A DNA stretch of 64,000 bases from JBBRHQ01 sp963781345. GTDB taxonomy: Bacteria; Actinomycetota; Thermoleophilia; Solirubrobacterales; 70-9. The translations under genes and the position numbers were made by a program. Shown piece after piece: positions 1-8,385 of this stretch. Within the stretch, counting starts at the first letter, position 1. Each line of letters opens with the position of its first letter. The DNA lies in assembly GCA_963781345.1 (NCBI GenBank), contig CAWAFQ010000001.1:62001-126000 (forward strand). The letters are read 5' to 3'. A model generated the notes under the pieces. It did not search any database, had not been told where the DNA came from, and worked only from the letters and a program-made list of their open reading frames with translations.

Positions 1-1
1 G

Positions 2-37
2 CGGCTGCTCGAGCGGCGCCGACGCGCCCGCCGCTGA
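2..37 (+). CDS. possible C-terminal end of an upstream gene (partial)
   Basis: One frame entering from the window edge gives an arginine-rich tail (RLLERRRRARR) and then a TGA stop. Such basic tails are common at protein C-termini. Only twelve codons are visible, so the family cannot be named and the frame itself is uncertain. Confidence 0.2.
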   Translation, partial: RLLERRRRARR

Positions 38-120
38 CCCAGAAGAGCCGCCGGAGCGGTGGTAGGGTGGCCAACTGGGGTCAGCGCAGAGGGGCGCGCC
101 CCGTTACCGAAGGGGAGAAG

Positions 121-546
121 ATGAGGCAACTCGACGGGCCTGGACGCCGGAGGCGCCTGCGACTGGGAGCAGCGGTCCTCGTCTGCGCGATTGCGGGTGC
201 TGCGCTTGCGGGCGTGGCCAGCGCGCGCCTGACGACCTACCGCACCAACCTGTTCTTCGACAGGGCCGTCAAGTCGGGCCCGACGCAGGCCAAGTTCGTG
301 GGCCACATCACGAGCCCGAGGACGACCTGCAAGAAGAACCGCGAGGTCCAGATCTTCGACCTGACCGCGGGCGACGTGCGGATCGACAAGGCCCGCTCCA
401 ACGCGAGCGGCGACTGGGCGACGGCCAAGGCGGCGCCGGCGAAGGGCCACCAGCTCTACGCGCTGGTCGAGGCGAAGTACTTCGACAACGGCAACAAGCG
501 CTGCAACGTGGACCAGACGACGAGCCGGGCATACCCGTTCCCCTGA
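121..546 (+). CDS. secreted hypothetical protein
   Basis: The 141-residue product starts at an ATG preceded by an AGGGGAG ribosome-binding site. A GTG 54 nt upstream is also in frame but has no such site. Residues 1-9 hold the first charged stretch, followed by an arginine cluster and a hydrophobic segment (about residues 17-37, AVLVCAIAGAALAGVASA) that looks like a signal peptide. The mature part is about 105 residues, basic, with two cysteines (TTCKK and KRCN) that could form a disulfide after export. I recognise no named domain. A perfect 12-bp palindrome (91-102) lies in the leader. It stands alone and converges on the MarR gene. Function unknown; probably extracellular. Confidence 0.68.
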   Translation: MRQLDGPGRRRRLRLGAAVLVCAIAGAALAGVASARLTTYRTNLFFDRAVKSGPTQAKFVGHITSPRTTCKKNREVQIFDLTAGDVRIDKARSNASGDWATAKAAPAKGHQLYALVEAKYFDNGNKRCNVDQTTSRAYPFP

Positions 547-658
547 GCCACCACCGGCTCTGATGCCGCGACGGCCCGGCCTTCTTTGGGGCGGGGCCTC
601 TCGCCGGCGCCGATCCACGTCCCGGTGCCCGAGGCGGCGAAGGGAGCGAGCCGCGCCG

Positions 659-1111
659 CTACTCGCCTGCTCCGACGCGGGCGAGGAGACGGGTGAGGGT
701 CTCGGCCTCCTCGTCTGAGAGCTCGGCGGAGAAGGTCTCGGCCAGCTCGCGCTCGTAGACCGGGCGCATCCGCTCGAGCATCTCAACACCCGCCCCGGTG
801 AGAACCACCCAGGTCCCGCGCCGGTCGGTGGGACACGAGCGCCGCTCGACCAGGTTCGCCGACTCCATCCGGTCGAGCAGCCGCGTCAGCCCGCTGCGGC
901 TGATTGAGACGCCGCAGCCGAGATCCCGCGGCCGGGCCGCGTTGTCGGGCGCCCGGTCGAGGCTGGAGAGAACGTCGTACCAGGTAAGCGGCGGCAGGTC
1001 TTCCTCGGCGAGCGCCTGCTCGACGCCCGCTGTGAGCGCCGTGTGGGCGAGCAGCAGGGATCGCCATGCGGCCATCCGCGGCTCCGGTATCCGCGTCTCC
1101 TGGGTTGCCAT
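659..1111 (-). CDS. MarR family transcriptional regulator
   Basis: A 150-residue winged-helix regulator of the MarR type. The recognition-helix and wing region reads VSISRSGLTRLLDRMESANL followed by VERRSCPTDRRGTWVVLT, the usual MarR pattern of helix 4 and then a beta-wing rich in Asp and Arg. The ATG at 1111 is chosen because a TACAAT box lies 7 nt upstream (1119-1124), which suggests a leaderless mRNA; an ATG at 1120 is the alternative. It is divergent from the YceI/FMN-reductase pair, and the space between them holds two palindromes. The inference is that it represses that pair and itself, perhaps in response to electrophilic or oxidative compounds. The ligand cannot be predicted. Confidence 0.85.
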   Translation of the reverse strand: MATQETRIPEPRMAAWRSLLLAHTALTAGVEQALAEEDLPPLTWYDVLSSLDRAPDNAARPRDLGCGVSISRSGLTRLLDRMESANLVERRSCPTDRRGTWVVLTGAGVEMLERMRPVYERELAETFSAELSDEEAETLTRLLARVGAGE

Positions 1112-1133
1112 GCCGTTCATTGTAGCCGCAAAT

Positions 1134-1186
1134 GTTGATGCCGCAACTAGATCGGTGCTAGGCTTTGTTGCGCAATCACTAATTGC
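1134..1186 (+). promoter_or_regulatory. divergent promoter with palindromic operators
   Basis: TTGATG (1135-1140) and TAGGCT (1159-1164) sit 18 bp apart and can serve as -35 and -10 boxes for the YceI gene. Two inverted repeats flank this promoter: GTTG-N6-CAAC (1134-1147) overlaps the -35, and GCAAT-N5-ATTGC (1172-1186) covers the expected start of transcription. Their placement is typical of MarR operators. The sites are visible; binding by the neighbouring MarR protein is inferred. Confidence 0.45.
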
Positions 1187-1227
1187 TCTGGCAATCAATG
1201 CAGACTCAACCAACAGGAGAAGGCGAC

Positions 1228-1788
1228 ATGAGCACAGCGACCACTGACCGCACCCGGGCCCTCCCAGCTGGCAGCTGGGACATCGACACCGTCCACAGCC
1301 GGATCGGCTTCGAGGTCACCCACCTCGGGATCTCGACCTTCCGCGGCAGCTTCACCGGCTACGATGGGCGCATCGTCACCTCCGGCGACGGCCTCGAGAG
1401 CGTCGAGGGCACGATTGACGTCTCCAGCGTCGATGTCGGCGACTCCCAGCTCGCCGGGCATCTGGGCAGCGAGGACTTCTTCGCCGCCGAGCTGCACCCG
1501 CAGGGCAGTTTCACCTCAACCTCGGTTTCAGAGCGCGACGACGGCAGCTACAGCGTCGTCGGCGATCTCACCCTGCGCGGCGTCACCCACCCGGTCACCC
1601 TTGACGTCAGCATCGAGGGGATAGGGATCGGCATGGATGGCGGCGACCGGGTCAGCCTCACGGCAGTCGGTGGGCTCGACCGCACCGATTACGGGATCAG
1701 CTGGAACAGCAAGCTCGCCAACGGCGCCTCGGTCGTCGGCGAGAGGGTGCGTCTGGTGCTGTCGGTCGAGGCCGGCCGCACCGAGTGA
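1228..1788 (+). CDS. YceI family protein (lipocalin-like isoprenoid-binding)
   Basis: This 186-residue protein matches the YceI family over its full length: it opens with SWDIDTVHSRIGFEVTHLGI and includes the conserved HLGSEDFFAAELHPQGSF and GDLTLRGVTHPVTL segments. Family members fold as an eight-stranded barrel that binds polyprenyl or other hydrophobic chains. No signal peptide is present, so it probably acts in the cytoplasm, as other actinobacterial forms do. The ATG follows AGGAGA by 7 nt; earlier in-frame starts lie upstream of the ribosome site. It is the first gene of a pair with the FMN reductase 11 nt downstream, and both are probably controlled by the divergent MarR gene. Confidence 0.93.
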   Translation: MSTATTDRTRALPAGSWDIDTVHSRIGFEVTHLGISTFRGSFTGYDGRIVTSGDGLESVEGTIDVSSVDVGDSQLAGHLGSEDFFAAELHPQGSFTSTSVSERDDGSYSVVGDLTLRGVTHPVTLDVSIEGIGIGMDGGDRVSLTAVGGLDRTDYGISWNSKLANGASVVGERVRLVLSVEAGRTE

Positions 1789-1799
1789 GGGGGCCTGCG

Positions 1800-2366
1800 A
1801 TGAAGATCCTTGCCATCTCCGGCAGTCTCCGCGGCGCCTCGTACTCGAGTGGGCTCCTGCGCGCCGCGCAGGAGCTCGCTCCCGCGGGCTCCGAGGTCAA
1901 TATCTACTACGGGCTCGACGGGCTTCCGTCCTACAACGAGGACATCGACGGCGACGACGACGTCCCCGCCGAGGTCCGTGGCTTGAGGGAGGCGATCGGC
2001 GGCGCCGACGCGCTGCTGATCGCCACTCCCGAGTACAACGGCTCGGTCCCTGGGGGGCTCAAGAACGCCCTCGACTGGGCCTCGCGCCCGCACGGGGAGT
2101 CGGCGCTCGCCGGAACCCCGGCGGCGGCGATCGCCTCCAGCCCATCCCCATTCGGCGGAGCCTGGGCCCTCGACGCCCTGCGACGCGTGCTGACGATCGC
2201 CGGCGCCGCCGTCGCCGAGCGGGAGACGACGCTCGGCAGGGTGAACGAGCGGTTCTCCGACGGCGATCTGACCGACGCCGGCACCCGCGAGGAGATCGCT
2301 TCGGTGCTCTCCGAGCTGGTCGAGCTGGCGCAGGCGAACCGGGCGGCCGAGCCCCTCGCGGCCTGA
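1800..2366 (+). CDS. NADPH-dependent FMN reductase (flavodoxin-like, ChrR/SsuE type)
   Basis: The 188-residue product is a flavodoxin-like quinone or chromate reductase. The FMN phosphate-binding loop is ISGSLR (residues 6-11) and the second flavin loop is PEYNGSVPGGLKNALDW (from residue 77); a third conserved stretch, SPSPFGGAWALDALRRVL, follows. Such enzymes carry out two-electron reduction of quinones, azo compounds or metal ions with NADPH. Start is the ATG after GAGGGGG. It is co-transcribed with the YceI gene, a pairing that suggests a MarR-controlled response to quinone-like or oxidising stress. The exact substrate cannot be told from sequence. Confidence 0.92.
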   Translation: MKILAISGSLRGASYSSGLLRAAQELAPAGSEVNIYYGLDGLPSYNEDIDGDDDVPAEVRGLREAIGGADALLIATPEYNGSVPGGLKNALDWASRPHGESALAGTPAAAIASSPSPFGGAWALDALRRVLTIAGAAVAERETTLGRVNERFSDGDLTDAGTREEIASVLSELVELAQANRAAEPLAA

Positions 2367-2373
2367 GACGGCG

Positions 2374-4056
2374 CTAGTGGGCGCGGGCCGCCGGCAGGCC
2401 CGTGCCCAGCATCGCCATCGTTTCCGTCAGTCGCTGCGCCATCTCTTCCCGCGGTTCCCTGTCCGCCGCAGATCGCACCTCGCCGCTGTGGACGTCGACG
2501 AGGTTGCGGCGCTCGTCCGGGTCGCGCTCGAGGTCATACATCTCGTACTCGGCCGGCTCGACGCCCTCGGGGTCGAGGTACTCGGCGTACTTGCGCCGCC
2601 CGTCGAGGACGCAGCGGACGCGGTTCGGCTGGCCCGGCGCCTCGGCCATCGCCGTCGCCGCCTGGTGGTCGTCGTAGGTGAAGTGGATCAGCTCCTGAAC
2701 CGAGTCGGCCGGCGCGGGGTGCTTGCTGACCCGATCGAAGCTCGCGCCGGCCCGGCGCAGCGCCGCGCGCTCGGGCTTCGAGTGCCTGGCCAGAACCGGG
2801 GTGAGATCGCTCCCCTGGACCCCGGCGGGCGCCTCGGCGCCCGTGATCGCCGCGATCGTCGGCAGGATGTCGATCAGCGAGGCGAGCGCCGGAGTGCTGG
2901 CCGGCTCGGGGAAGAGCACCGGGTTGGAGACGACCAGCGGAACCCGGACGGTCTCCTCGTAGGCGTTGAATGCCTTCTGCCGCAGGCCGCCGTGGGAGAG
3001 GCCCATCTCGCCATGGTCGGACGAGCGCACGATCACGGTCCGAGAGCGCAGCGAGTCGGGGCTGCCGGGATCGCCCAGCGCCGCCAGGAGCCTGCCCACC
3101 TGGCGGTCGACGACGCGGTGTAGGTGGGCGTAGAAGTTGACGTAGTCGAGCATCTCCCGGCGGTTGCGCAGGGGGCCGAGGTAGGCGGTCATCCCCAGTC
3201 GCATCAGCGTGTGGACGCTCGGCTTCGAGGTCATGTCCTCCTCGAGCGTCGGCGGCAGGTCGACGCCGAGGTCGCGGAACTCGGTCCTCGAGTAGCCCCC
3301 GGGGCCGTAGGAGGAGGGGTAGCCGAGCACGTCGTGCGGGTTGACGAGGGAGACGACGAGGCAGAACGGCTCGGGCAGATCGGCGCGGCCGAGGAAGTCT
3401 TCGACCTGGCGGGTGTAGGCCTCGTCCCAGCCGGCCCCGTAGGGCCCGGCATTGCCGCCGCCGAAGTTCTCCGCCTTCGTGTTCTCGCCGGCGTCGGGCG
3501 GCTCCCATCCGGCGAAGCCGAAATCGCGCTCGATCGACTCGGAATCCCGGGTGCTCCAGCCCCCGGGGTCGAGCGGCTGGGTCAGGTGCCACTTCCCCTT
3601 GTAGACGACCTCATAGCCCGCCGAGCGCATCATGTGCGCGAGGTTGGGGAGCGTGGGGTCGAGCTCGGGCTCGTCGCCTCCGGTCGCAGGGCGAATCGCA
3701 CCCTGGATGAACCTCTCCAGTGCCCGGCGTCGGGGGGCGCCGGGCGTGCGCAGGATCCCGGCGAGGTCGCTGACGACCGCCGGCGTGTTGAGCAGGTTGG
3801 GCTTGAGGTCGGCGGCGGTCAGGGTAAGCGGCACGCCGTGGCGGGCCGGATAGAGCCCGGTGAACAGGGTCGAGCGGCTCGGCGAGCACATCGCGGTGTT
3901 GCAGTAGGCGTTGGTGAAGCTGAGCCCGGTGCGCACGAGCTCGGCCTCGTTCGGCATCAAAGCCCGCAGCCAGCCGGGATCCTGGGGCCAGTGGCGCGGC
4001 GCCCGCTGCTGGTCGGTGATCAGCAGGACGATGTTGGGTTGGCGCCCCTTGCTCAT
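2374..4056 (-). CDS. sulfatase family hydrolase
   Basis: A 560-residue alkaline-phosphatase-superfamily sulfatase. The N-terminal metal motif is NIVLLITDQQR. The sulfatase signature CSPSRSTLFTGLYPARHG places the cysteine that is converted to formylglycine at residue 57. Further metal and substrate motifs are GKWHL, and SDHGEMGLSHG in the C-terminal half. No signal peptide is seen, so a cytoplasmic role is likely. The C-terminus contains the usual small subdomain ending in DLERDPDERRNL. It is the last gene of a three-gene operon: its ATG directly follows the stop codon of the hotdog thioesterase. The natural substrate is unknown; the choline- or aryl-sulfatase branch is possible from the DQQR motif. 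Confidence 0.95.
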   Translation of the reverse strand: MSKGRQPNIVLLITDQQRAPRHWPQDPGWLRALMPNEAELVRTGLSFTNAYCNTAMCSPSRSTLFTGLYPARHGVPLTLTAADLKPNLLNTPAVVSDLAGILRTPGAPRRRALERFIQGAIRPATGGDEPELDPTLPNLAHMMRSAGYEVVYKGKWHLTQPLDPGGWSTRDSESIERDFGFAGWEPPDAGENTKAENFGGGNAGPYGAGWDEAYTRQVEDFLGRADLPEPFCLVVSLVNPHDVLGYPSSYGPGGYSRTEFRDLGVDLPPTLEEDMTSKPSVHTLMRLGMTAYLGPLRNRREMLDYVNFYAHLHRVVDRQVGRLLAALGDPGSPDSLRSRTVIVRSSDHGEMGLSHGGLRQKAFNAYEETVRVPLVVSNPVLFPEPASTPALASLIDILPTIAAITGAEAPAGVQGSDLTPVLARHSKPERAALRRAGASFDRVSKHPAPADSVQELIHFTYDDHQAATAMAEAPGQPNRVRCVLDGRRKYAEYLDPEGVEPAEYEMYDLERDPDERRNLVDVHSGEVRSAADREPREEMAQRLTETMAMLGTGLPAARAH

Positions 4057-4497
4057 CTAGCCCTCCCGCGGGGCGAGGACGAACTGGGTGACGATCAGGT
4101 TTGCGGCCAGTCGCGTCTCGCCACCGCCGGCCGGCTCACGGTCGATGCCGACCTCGATCACGGCGGTGCTGCGACCGACGTGGAGCGGTCTCGCCCTGGC
4201 GGTCAGCTCGTCTCCCGGCAAGCCGGCTGCGAAGACGTTCAGCTTCAGCTCGATCGTTGTGAAGTCGTGGCCCTCGGGGATGTTGCGAAAGGTGGCCCAG
4301 GCGGCGACGGTGTCGCCGAGCGCCGTCCAGACGCCGCCGTGCACGTAGCCGCCGGGGTGCAGGTGGCGCTCGTCGACGACGAGCCTGCCGACGGCGCCGG
4401 AGTCATCGATCTCCAGCGGCTCGATCCCGAGGTTGCCGGGAAACGTCCCCGGGAAGATCGAGCGGATGTCGGAGGGCTTGATCGCGGAGCGGTCCAT
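4057..4497 (-). CDS. PaaI-type hotdog thioesterase
   Basis: The 146-residue protein has the hotdog thioesterase core: HLHPGGYVHGGVWTALGDT, where the HGG (residues 53-55) and Asp62 positions match the active-site loop of PaaI-like acyl-CoA thioesterases. The later strands, including FTTIELKLNVFAAG, also fit. It probably hydrolyses an aromatic or short acyl-CoA. The ATG at 4497 (MDRSAIKPSD) is preferred, because the longer reading starts inside the upstream crotonase gene. It lies between the crotonase (16 nt away) and the sulfatase (0 nt), so one transcript is likely. The link between acyl-CoA chemistry and the sulfatase is not explained by the sequence. Confidence 0.9.
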   Translation of the reverse strand: MDRSAIKPSDIRSIFPGTFPGNLGIEPLEIDDSGAVGRLVVDERHLHPGGYVHGGVWTALGDTVAAWATFRNIPEGHDFTTIELKLNVFAAGLPGDELTARARPLHVGRSTAVIEVGIDREPAGGGETRLAANLIVTQFVLAPREG

Positions 4498-4513
4498 CGG
4501 CGGACGGCGCACC

Positions 4514-5500
4514 CTACTCGACCCCGAAGCCCTCGAGCCCGAAGTCACCGAAGGGCTCGTCGCGCTCGCGCACCGCCTCCTTGAACCCGGCCTCCGCGGC
4601 GCGCTGGACGAAATCGTGGCCCTCGGTGGTGTGGCGTGCGATCCCGTCGAAGAAGGTGCCGAGGATCTGCGTCTGGTGCAGCCCCTGGGCGTAGGCCACC
4701 TGGTTGGTCAGCAGCTTCATCATCACCAGCTGGTTGATCGGCATCCGCGCCACGCGACCGAGCAGCCGCTCGAAGCGCGCGTCGAGCTCGGCCGCAGGCG
4801 CCGCCTCGGTCGCCAGGCCCCACTCCGCCGCCTCGGCGCCGGTGAGCGAGTCGCCGGTCAGCAGCAGCCGCTTCGCCCGCATGATCCCGATCCGGTGCGC
4901 CCACATCGCCGTCGTCGGCGAGCCCCAGACCCGCGCCGGCGGGTAGCCGATCTTGGCGTCCTCGGCGACGACGAGCAGGTCCGAGCACAGAGCCATGTCG
5001 GTGCCGCCGGCGACGCAGTAGCCGTGGACCTTGCAGACGACGGGCTTCTCGGAGTGGAAGAGGCTCATGAAGCCGCGGACGTTTCGCGACATGAACTGGA
5101 AGTCGGTGACCGGATCCCAGTTGGTGTTGGGGGCGTGGTTGGCCCCGATCACGGCCGGGTCGAGGGGAGAGCCCGGTGGGGCAGCGGCGGAGCCGTCGCC
5201 CCGACCCTCGGCGGCGTCGTCCCGCCCGCCCTCGGCGGAGCCGTCCCCCCCGCCCTCGCCCGCTGTGGCGCTCATCCCCTCCTCAGCCGAGCTGACGAGG
5301 TCATAGCCGCCACAGAAGCCGGTCCCGTTGCCGGCGAGAGCGATCACGTGGACGCCCGGGTCGAGGTTGGCGCGCTCGACACAGGCGGCGATCTCGCGCG
5401 GCATCAGGTTGGTGATGCCGTTTCCGCGCTGCGGCCGGTCGAGCGTGATCCGGGCGATCCTGTCGCCGGCCTCGTATGTGATCGTTCTCAGGTCGTTCAA
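4514..5500 (-). CDS. enoyl-CoA hydratase/isomerase (crotonase) family protein with a low-complexity insert
   Basis: A 328-residue crotonase-fold enzyme. The oxyanion-hole loops are GFCGGYDL (residues 61-68) and HGYCVAGGTDMALCSD (from 159). Between them, about residues 72-112 form a Gly/Asp/Ser/Ala-rich insert with repeated EGGGDGSAEGG and AEGRGDGSA units, which is not part of the usual 260-residue fold. The start is a TTG preceded by GAGGGAGG, the best ribosome site in the region; the longer reading has none. It is the first gene of the crotonase/thioesterase/sulfatase operon. It probably hydrates or isomerises an enoyl-CoA in a catabolic route; the substrate is unknown. Confidence 0.88.
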   Translation of the reverse strand: MNDLRTITYEAGDRIARITLDRPQRGNGITNLMPREIAACVERANLDPGVHVIALAGNGTGFCGGYDLVSSAEEGMSATAGEGGGDGSAEGGRDDAAEGRGDGSAAAPPGSPLDPAVIGANHAPNTNWDPVTDFQFMSRNVRGFMSLFHSEKPVVCKVHGYCVAGGTDMALCSDLLVVAEDAKIGYPPARVWGSPTTAMWAHRIGIMRAKRLLLTGDSLTGAEAAEWGLATEAAPAAELDARFERLLGRVARMPINQLVMMKLLTNQVAYAQGLHQTQILGTFFDGIARHTTEGHDFVQRAAEAGFKEAVRERDEPFGDFGLEGFGVE

Positions 5501-5591
5501 GGCGCCTCCCTCTGGGATCTGATCCGCTACGCCGCGATCTTCCACCAGTTCCGTGCCCAGAGGCGGCCCCGGCGGCCGGTCCCGCCGGGAG

Positions 5592-6902
5592 CTAGCGAAT
5601 CGGCCCGGCCCTGAACACGTTCGGGAATGCCGGGTTGCCGCCGAGGCCGTGGCCGCTGAAGACGCCGCCGTAGAACGAGACCCATCTGCCGTCGGCCGAG
5701 ATCGAGGGGTAGTCGAAATAGCCGTCGACCGGACCGCCGTCGTTTCGGCGGCTGAGGAGAATGGTCCTGCGCCCGGTCAGATCGCGGACGTAGATCCGAG
5801 CCCATTTGACGTCGCCCTCGGGCAGGTTGGTCGCCTTGGCGTCGAAGGCGACCATGCGACCGTTCGCGGATGGATGGGCGAGGAAAGCGTCGCCGTTCGC
5901 TTTCTGACCGGAGTTGGCGCGGCTGACGAGGATCGTCTTCCCTCGCGCCACGTCGCGCAGAAACGCCTGCTCCTGGATTGGACTCGCGCCGAGGTTGGTC
6001 GCGTAGGATTCGAAGGCGACGAAGCGGCCGTTCCCGGAGATCGACGGCTGGCTGCTGTAATCGTTGGCGACCTTGCCGTCGGACGTCCGGTCGAGAAGCG
6101 TCGTGCGGCCGTGGCGTAAGTCCCGCAGGTAGACGTGGTTGGTCGACCCATCACCTCCCGGAAGGTCGGCGTCCTTCGAGTGGAAGACCACGCCGCGCCC
6201 GTCCGAGGAGACCGACTGGCCATACATCGAGCCGAAGGCCGGGGCGCCGCTCGCGGTCCTGCTGATCAGGATCGTCCGCCCCTTACGCATGTCTCGCAGA
6301 TAGGCGAAGCTGTTGACTCCGTCGCCGCCGGGCAGGTTCGAGGAGAATGACCTGAAGGCGACGAAGCGGCCGTCTGCCGAGACCGTGGGGTAGGTGCTGT
6401 CGCCATTGCCGGCAGCGCCGCCGCTGACTCTGGAGACCAGTCGGGTGGCGCCGCTGCGGCGGTCGTGGATCCAGACCTGGTCGTGTGCGCCATCGGCGCC
6501 GGGCAGGCCGGCGCCGGTCCCGTAGAAGACGACGAAGCGGCCGCTCGCGGAAATCGCTGGGCCGAAGACATTGCTGAGGGCAGCGTCCCCGTTGGATTTG
6601 GCGCTCATCAGCCTCGTCTTGCCCGCCTTCATATCCCGGGCATAGACCTGGTAGATGCTCCCGTCACCGCTGGGCAGGTTCGCCGCCCGCGAGAAGAACG
6701 CGACCACCCGCCCGTTGGCCGAGAGCGAGTTGCCTCCCCCTTCGACCGAGCTGTAATCGTTCGCCGGCTGCCCCGCCGAGTTGCGGCTGACCAGGCTGAC
6801 CCCGCCCCGGCCGGCCGGGGCGGCCAGCGCGACCGCACCGATTAGGAGCAACGCCAAGACAGCGCCGACGAGAACCCCTGCGGCCTTCCCGGAATGCGCC
6901 AT
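5592..6902 (-). CDS. secreted PD40/TolB-like beta-propeller protein
   Basis: The 436-residue product has an N-terminal hydrophobic signal segment (AAGVLVGAVLALLLIGAVALA), so it is exported. The rest is a series of about seven repeats of roughly 55 residues. Each carries a core like SANGRFVAFES followed by NLP-x-GD and an arginine-rich strand such as YVRDLRHGRTTLLDR. This is the PD40/WD40-like propeller common in Solirubrobacterales. No enzymatic domain is attached; a binding or scaffold role outside the membrane is inferred. A TAATCT box 7 nt before the ATG (6910-6915) points to a leaderless mRNA. It is divergent from the oxidoreductase at 6978. Confidence 0.8.
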   Translation of the reverse strand: MAHSGKAAGVLVGAVLALLLIGAVALAAPAGRGGVSLVSRNSAGQPANDYSSVEGGGNSLSANGRVVAFFSRAANLPSGDGSIYQVYARDMKAGKTRLMSAKSNGDAALSNVFGPAISASGRFVVFYGTGAGLPGADGAHDQVWIHDRRSGATRLVSRVSGGAAGNGDSTYPTVSADGRFVAFRSFSSNLPGGDGVNSFAYLRDMRKGRTILISRTASGAPAFGSMYGQSVSSDGRGVVFHSKDADLPGGDGSTNHVYLRDLRHGRTTLLDRTSDGKVANDYSSQPSISGNGRFVAFESYATNLGASPIQEQAFLRDVARGKTILVSRANSGQKANGDAFLAHPSANGRMVAFDAKATNLPEGDVKWARIYVRDLTGRRTILLSRRNDGGPVDGYFDYPSISADGRWVSFYGGVFSGHGLGGNPAFPNVFRAGPIR

Positions 6903-6977
6903 GCATCCGAGATTAGCCCTCGTCGAGTCCCTCGTCAATCGAGCTGCCGCCCCCCGGCTCGCCTACGCTCCGGGCCG

Positions 6978-8258
6978 ATGAAGGATGCGCCTGCAGATTC
7001 CCCTCCCCCGCGTCAGTGCGACGTCGCCGTCGTCGGCGGCGGAATCGTCGGACTCGCCGTCGGGCGCGAGCTGATGCTGCGGCGCCCGGGGGCAAGCCTC
7101 TGTGTGCTCGAGGCAGAGCCGGAGATCGGGCGCCACCAGACCGGGCGCTCCAGCGGCGTCGTCCACGCGGGGATCTACTACGAGCCGGGGTCGCTGAAGG
7201 CGGAGCTCTGTGTCGAGGGGGCGCGCGACCTCTACGCCTATTGCGATGAGCGCGGGATCCGCTACCAGCGCTCCGGGAAGCTGATCGTCGCCACCGCCGA
7301 GGAGGAGCTGTCCCGGCTCGACGAGCTCGAGCGCCGCGGGACCGAGAACCGCGTCGCCGGCCTTCGCCGCGTCGACGCCGACGGGATCGCGGAGATAGAA
7401 CCCCACGCCCGCGGGATCGCCGCGCTGCACTCCCCCGCCACAGGCGTCGTCGACTACGTCGCCGTCGCCCGCGCCTTCGCCGAGGACGTCGGCGCCTGCG
7501 GCGGCAGCATCCACCTCGGCGCCGGCGTCTCGGCGGCGCGGCCCGATCCCGGCGTCGCCACCGGGTCCGCCCCCGGCACCGGACCCGCCACGCGGGGCGG
7601 ACCCGGTGGCATCGCCCTCGAGCACGCCCGCGGCGTCACGCGAGCCCGGCAGGCTGTCTTCTGCGCCGGGCTGTGGTCGGATCGCCTCGCGGTTGCCTGC
7701 GGAGCGCCCAAGGATCCGCGGATCGTCCCCTTCCGCGGCGCCTACCTGCGGGTCGGCCCGGAGGCCGACGGCCTCGTGCGGGCGAACGTCTACCCGGTGC
7801 CCGACCCCGACCTGCCCTTCCTCGGGGCCCACCTGACCAGGAACATCGCCGGTGAGCTGCTGATCGGGCCGAGCGCCCTGCTGGCGCCGGCCCGCGACGC
7901 CTACCGCCTGGCGACGATCCGTCCCCGCGACATCGCCTCGACCCTGGCCTGGCCGGGCACCTGGCGCCTCGGCGCCCGCCACTGGCGAGCCGGCATCGGT
8001 GAGATCCGCCGCGCCGCCAGCCGTCGCTCCTTCGTCGCCGAGGCGGCCCGCTTCGTTCCGGAGATCCGTGGCGCCGCGGTCAGCGCCGGCCCGGCCGGCA
8101 TCCGCGCCCAGGCGCTTGCCCGCGACGGACGGCTGGTCGATGACTTCGTGCTGCACCGCACCGAGCACGCCGTCCACGTCCGCAACGCACCGTCGCCGGC
8201 GGCAACCTCCTCGCTGGCCCTCGCCCGCCTGATCGCCGACCGCCTCGAAGAACCCTGA
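6978..8258 (+). CDS. lhgO: L-2-hydroxyglutarate oxidase (LhgO-type FAD oxidoreductase)
   Basis: A 426-residue DAO-superfamily flavoenzyme. The dinucleotide fold is VAVVGGGIVGLAVGRELMLR near residue 17, followed by the family stretch HQTGRSSGVVHAGIYYEPGS, which is diagnostic of the LhgO/YgaF group. C-terminal motifs GPAGIRAQALARDGRLVDDF also fit. The enzyme oxidises L-2-hydroxyglutarate to 2-oxoglutarate and passes electrons to the membrane quinone pool. A short Gly/Pro/Ala-rich insert (around residue 190) is unusual. A TACGCT box 8 nt upstream of the ATG suggests a leaderless start. The stop is followed by the hairpin repeats at 8263. Confidence 0.88.
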   Translation: MKDAPADSPPPRQCDVAVVGGGIVGLAVGRELMLRRPGASLCVLEAEPEIGRHQTGRSSGVVHAGIYYEPGSLKAELCVEGARDLYAYCDERGIRYQRSGKLIVATAEEELSRLDELERRGTENRVAGLRRVDADGIAEIEPHARGIAALHSPATGVVDYVAVARAFAEDVGACGGSIHLGAGVSAARPDPGVATGSAPGTGPATRGGPGGIALEHARGVTRARQAVFCAGLWSDRLAVACGAPKDPRIVPFRGAYLRVGPEADGLVRANVYPVPDPDLPFLGAHLTRNIAGELLIGPSALLAPARDAYRLATIRPRDIASTLAWPGTWRLGARHWRAGIGEIRRAASRRSFVAEAARFVPEIRGAAVSAGPAGIRAQALARDGRLVDDFVLHRTEHAVHVRNAPSPAATSSLALARLIADRLEEP

Positions 8259-8262
8259 GCGA

Positions 8263-8377
8263 CGTGGCCGACCTGGCGCACGCCCCACATGCGTGAGGTC
8301 GGCCACCCCCGGAAGGCCGGCGAACAAAGGGGGCGTGGCCGACCTGGCGCACGCCCCACATGCGTGAGGTCGGCCAC
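8263..8377. repeat. two identical 44-bp hairpin repeats (REP-like)
   Basis: The same 44-bp unit occurs at 8263-8306 and 8334-8377. Each unit is itself a large inverted repeat: an 11-bp outer stem (GTGGCCGACCT with AGGTCGGCCAC) and an inner CACGC/GCGTG stem. Both lie in the convergent space between the oxidoreductase and the CapA gene. They could act as a bidirectional terminator, or be members of a dispersed REP family. No further copy was noticed in this window. Confidence 0.8.
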
Positions 8378-8385
8378 GTGCCCCC

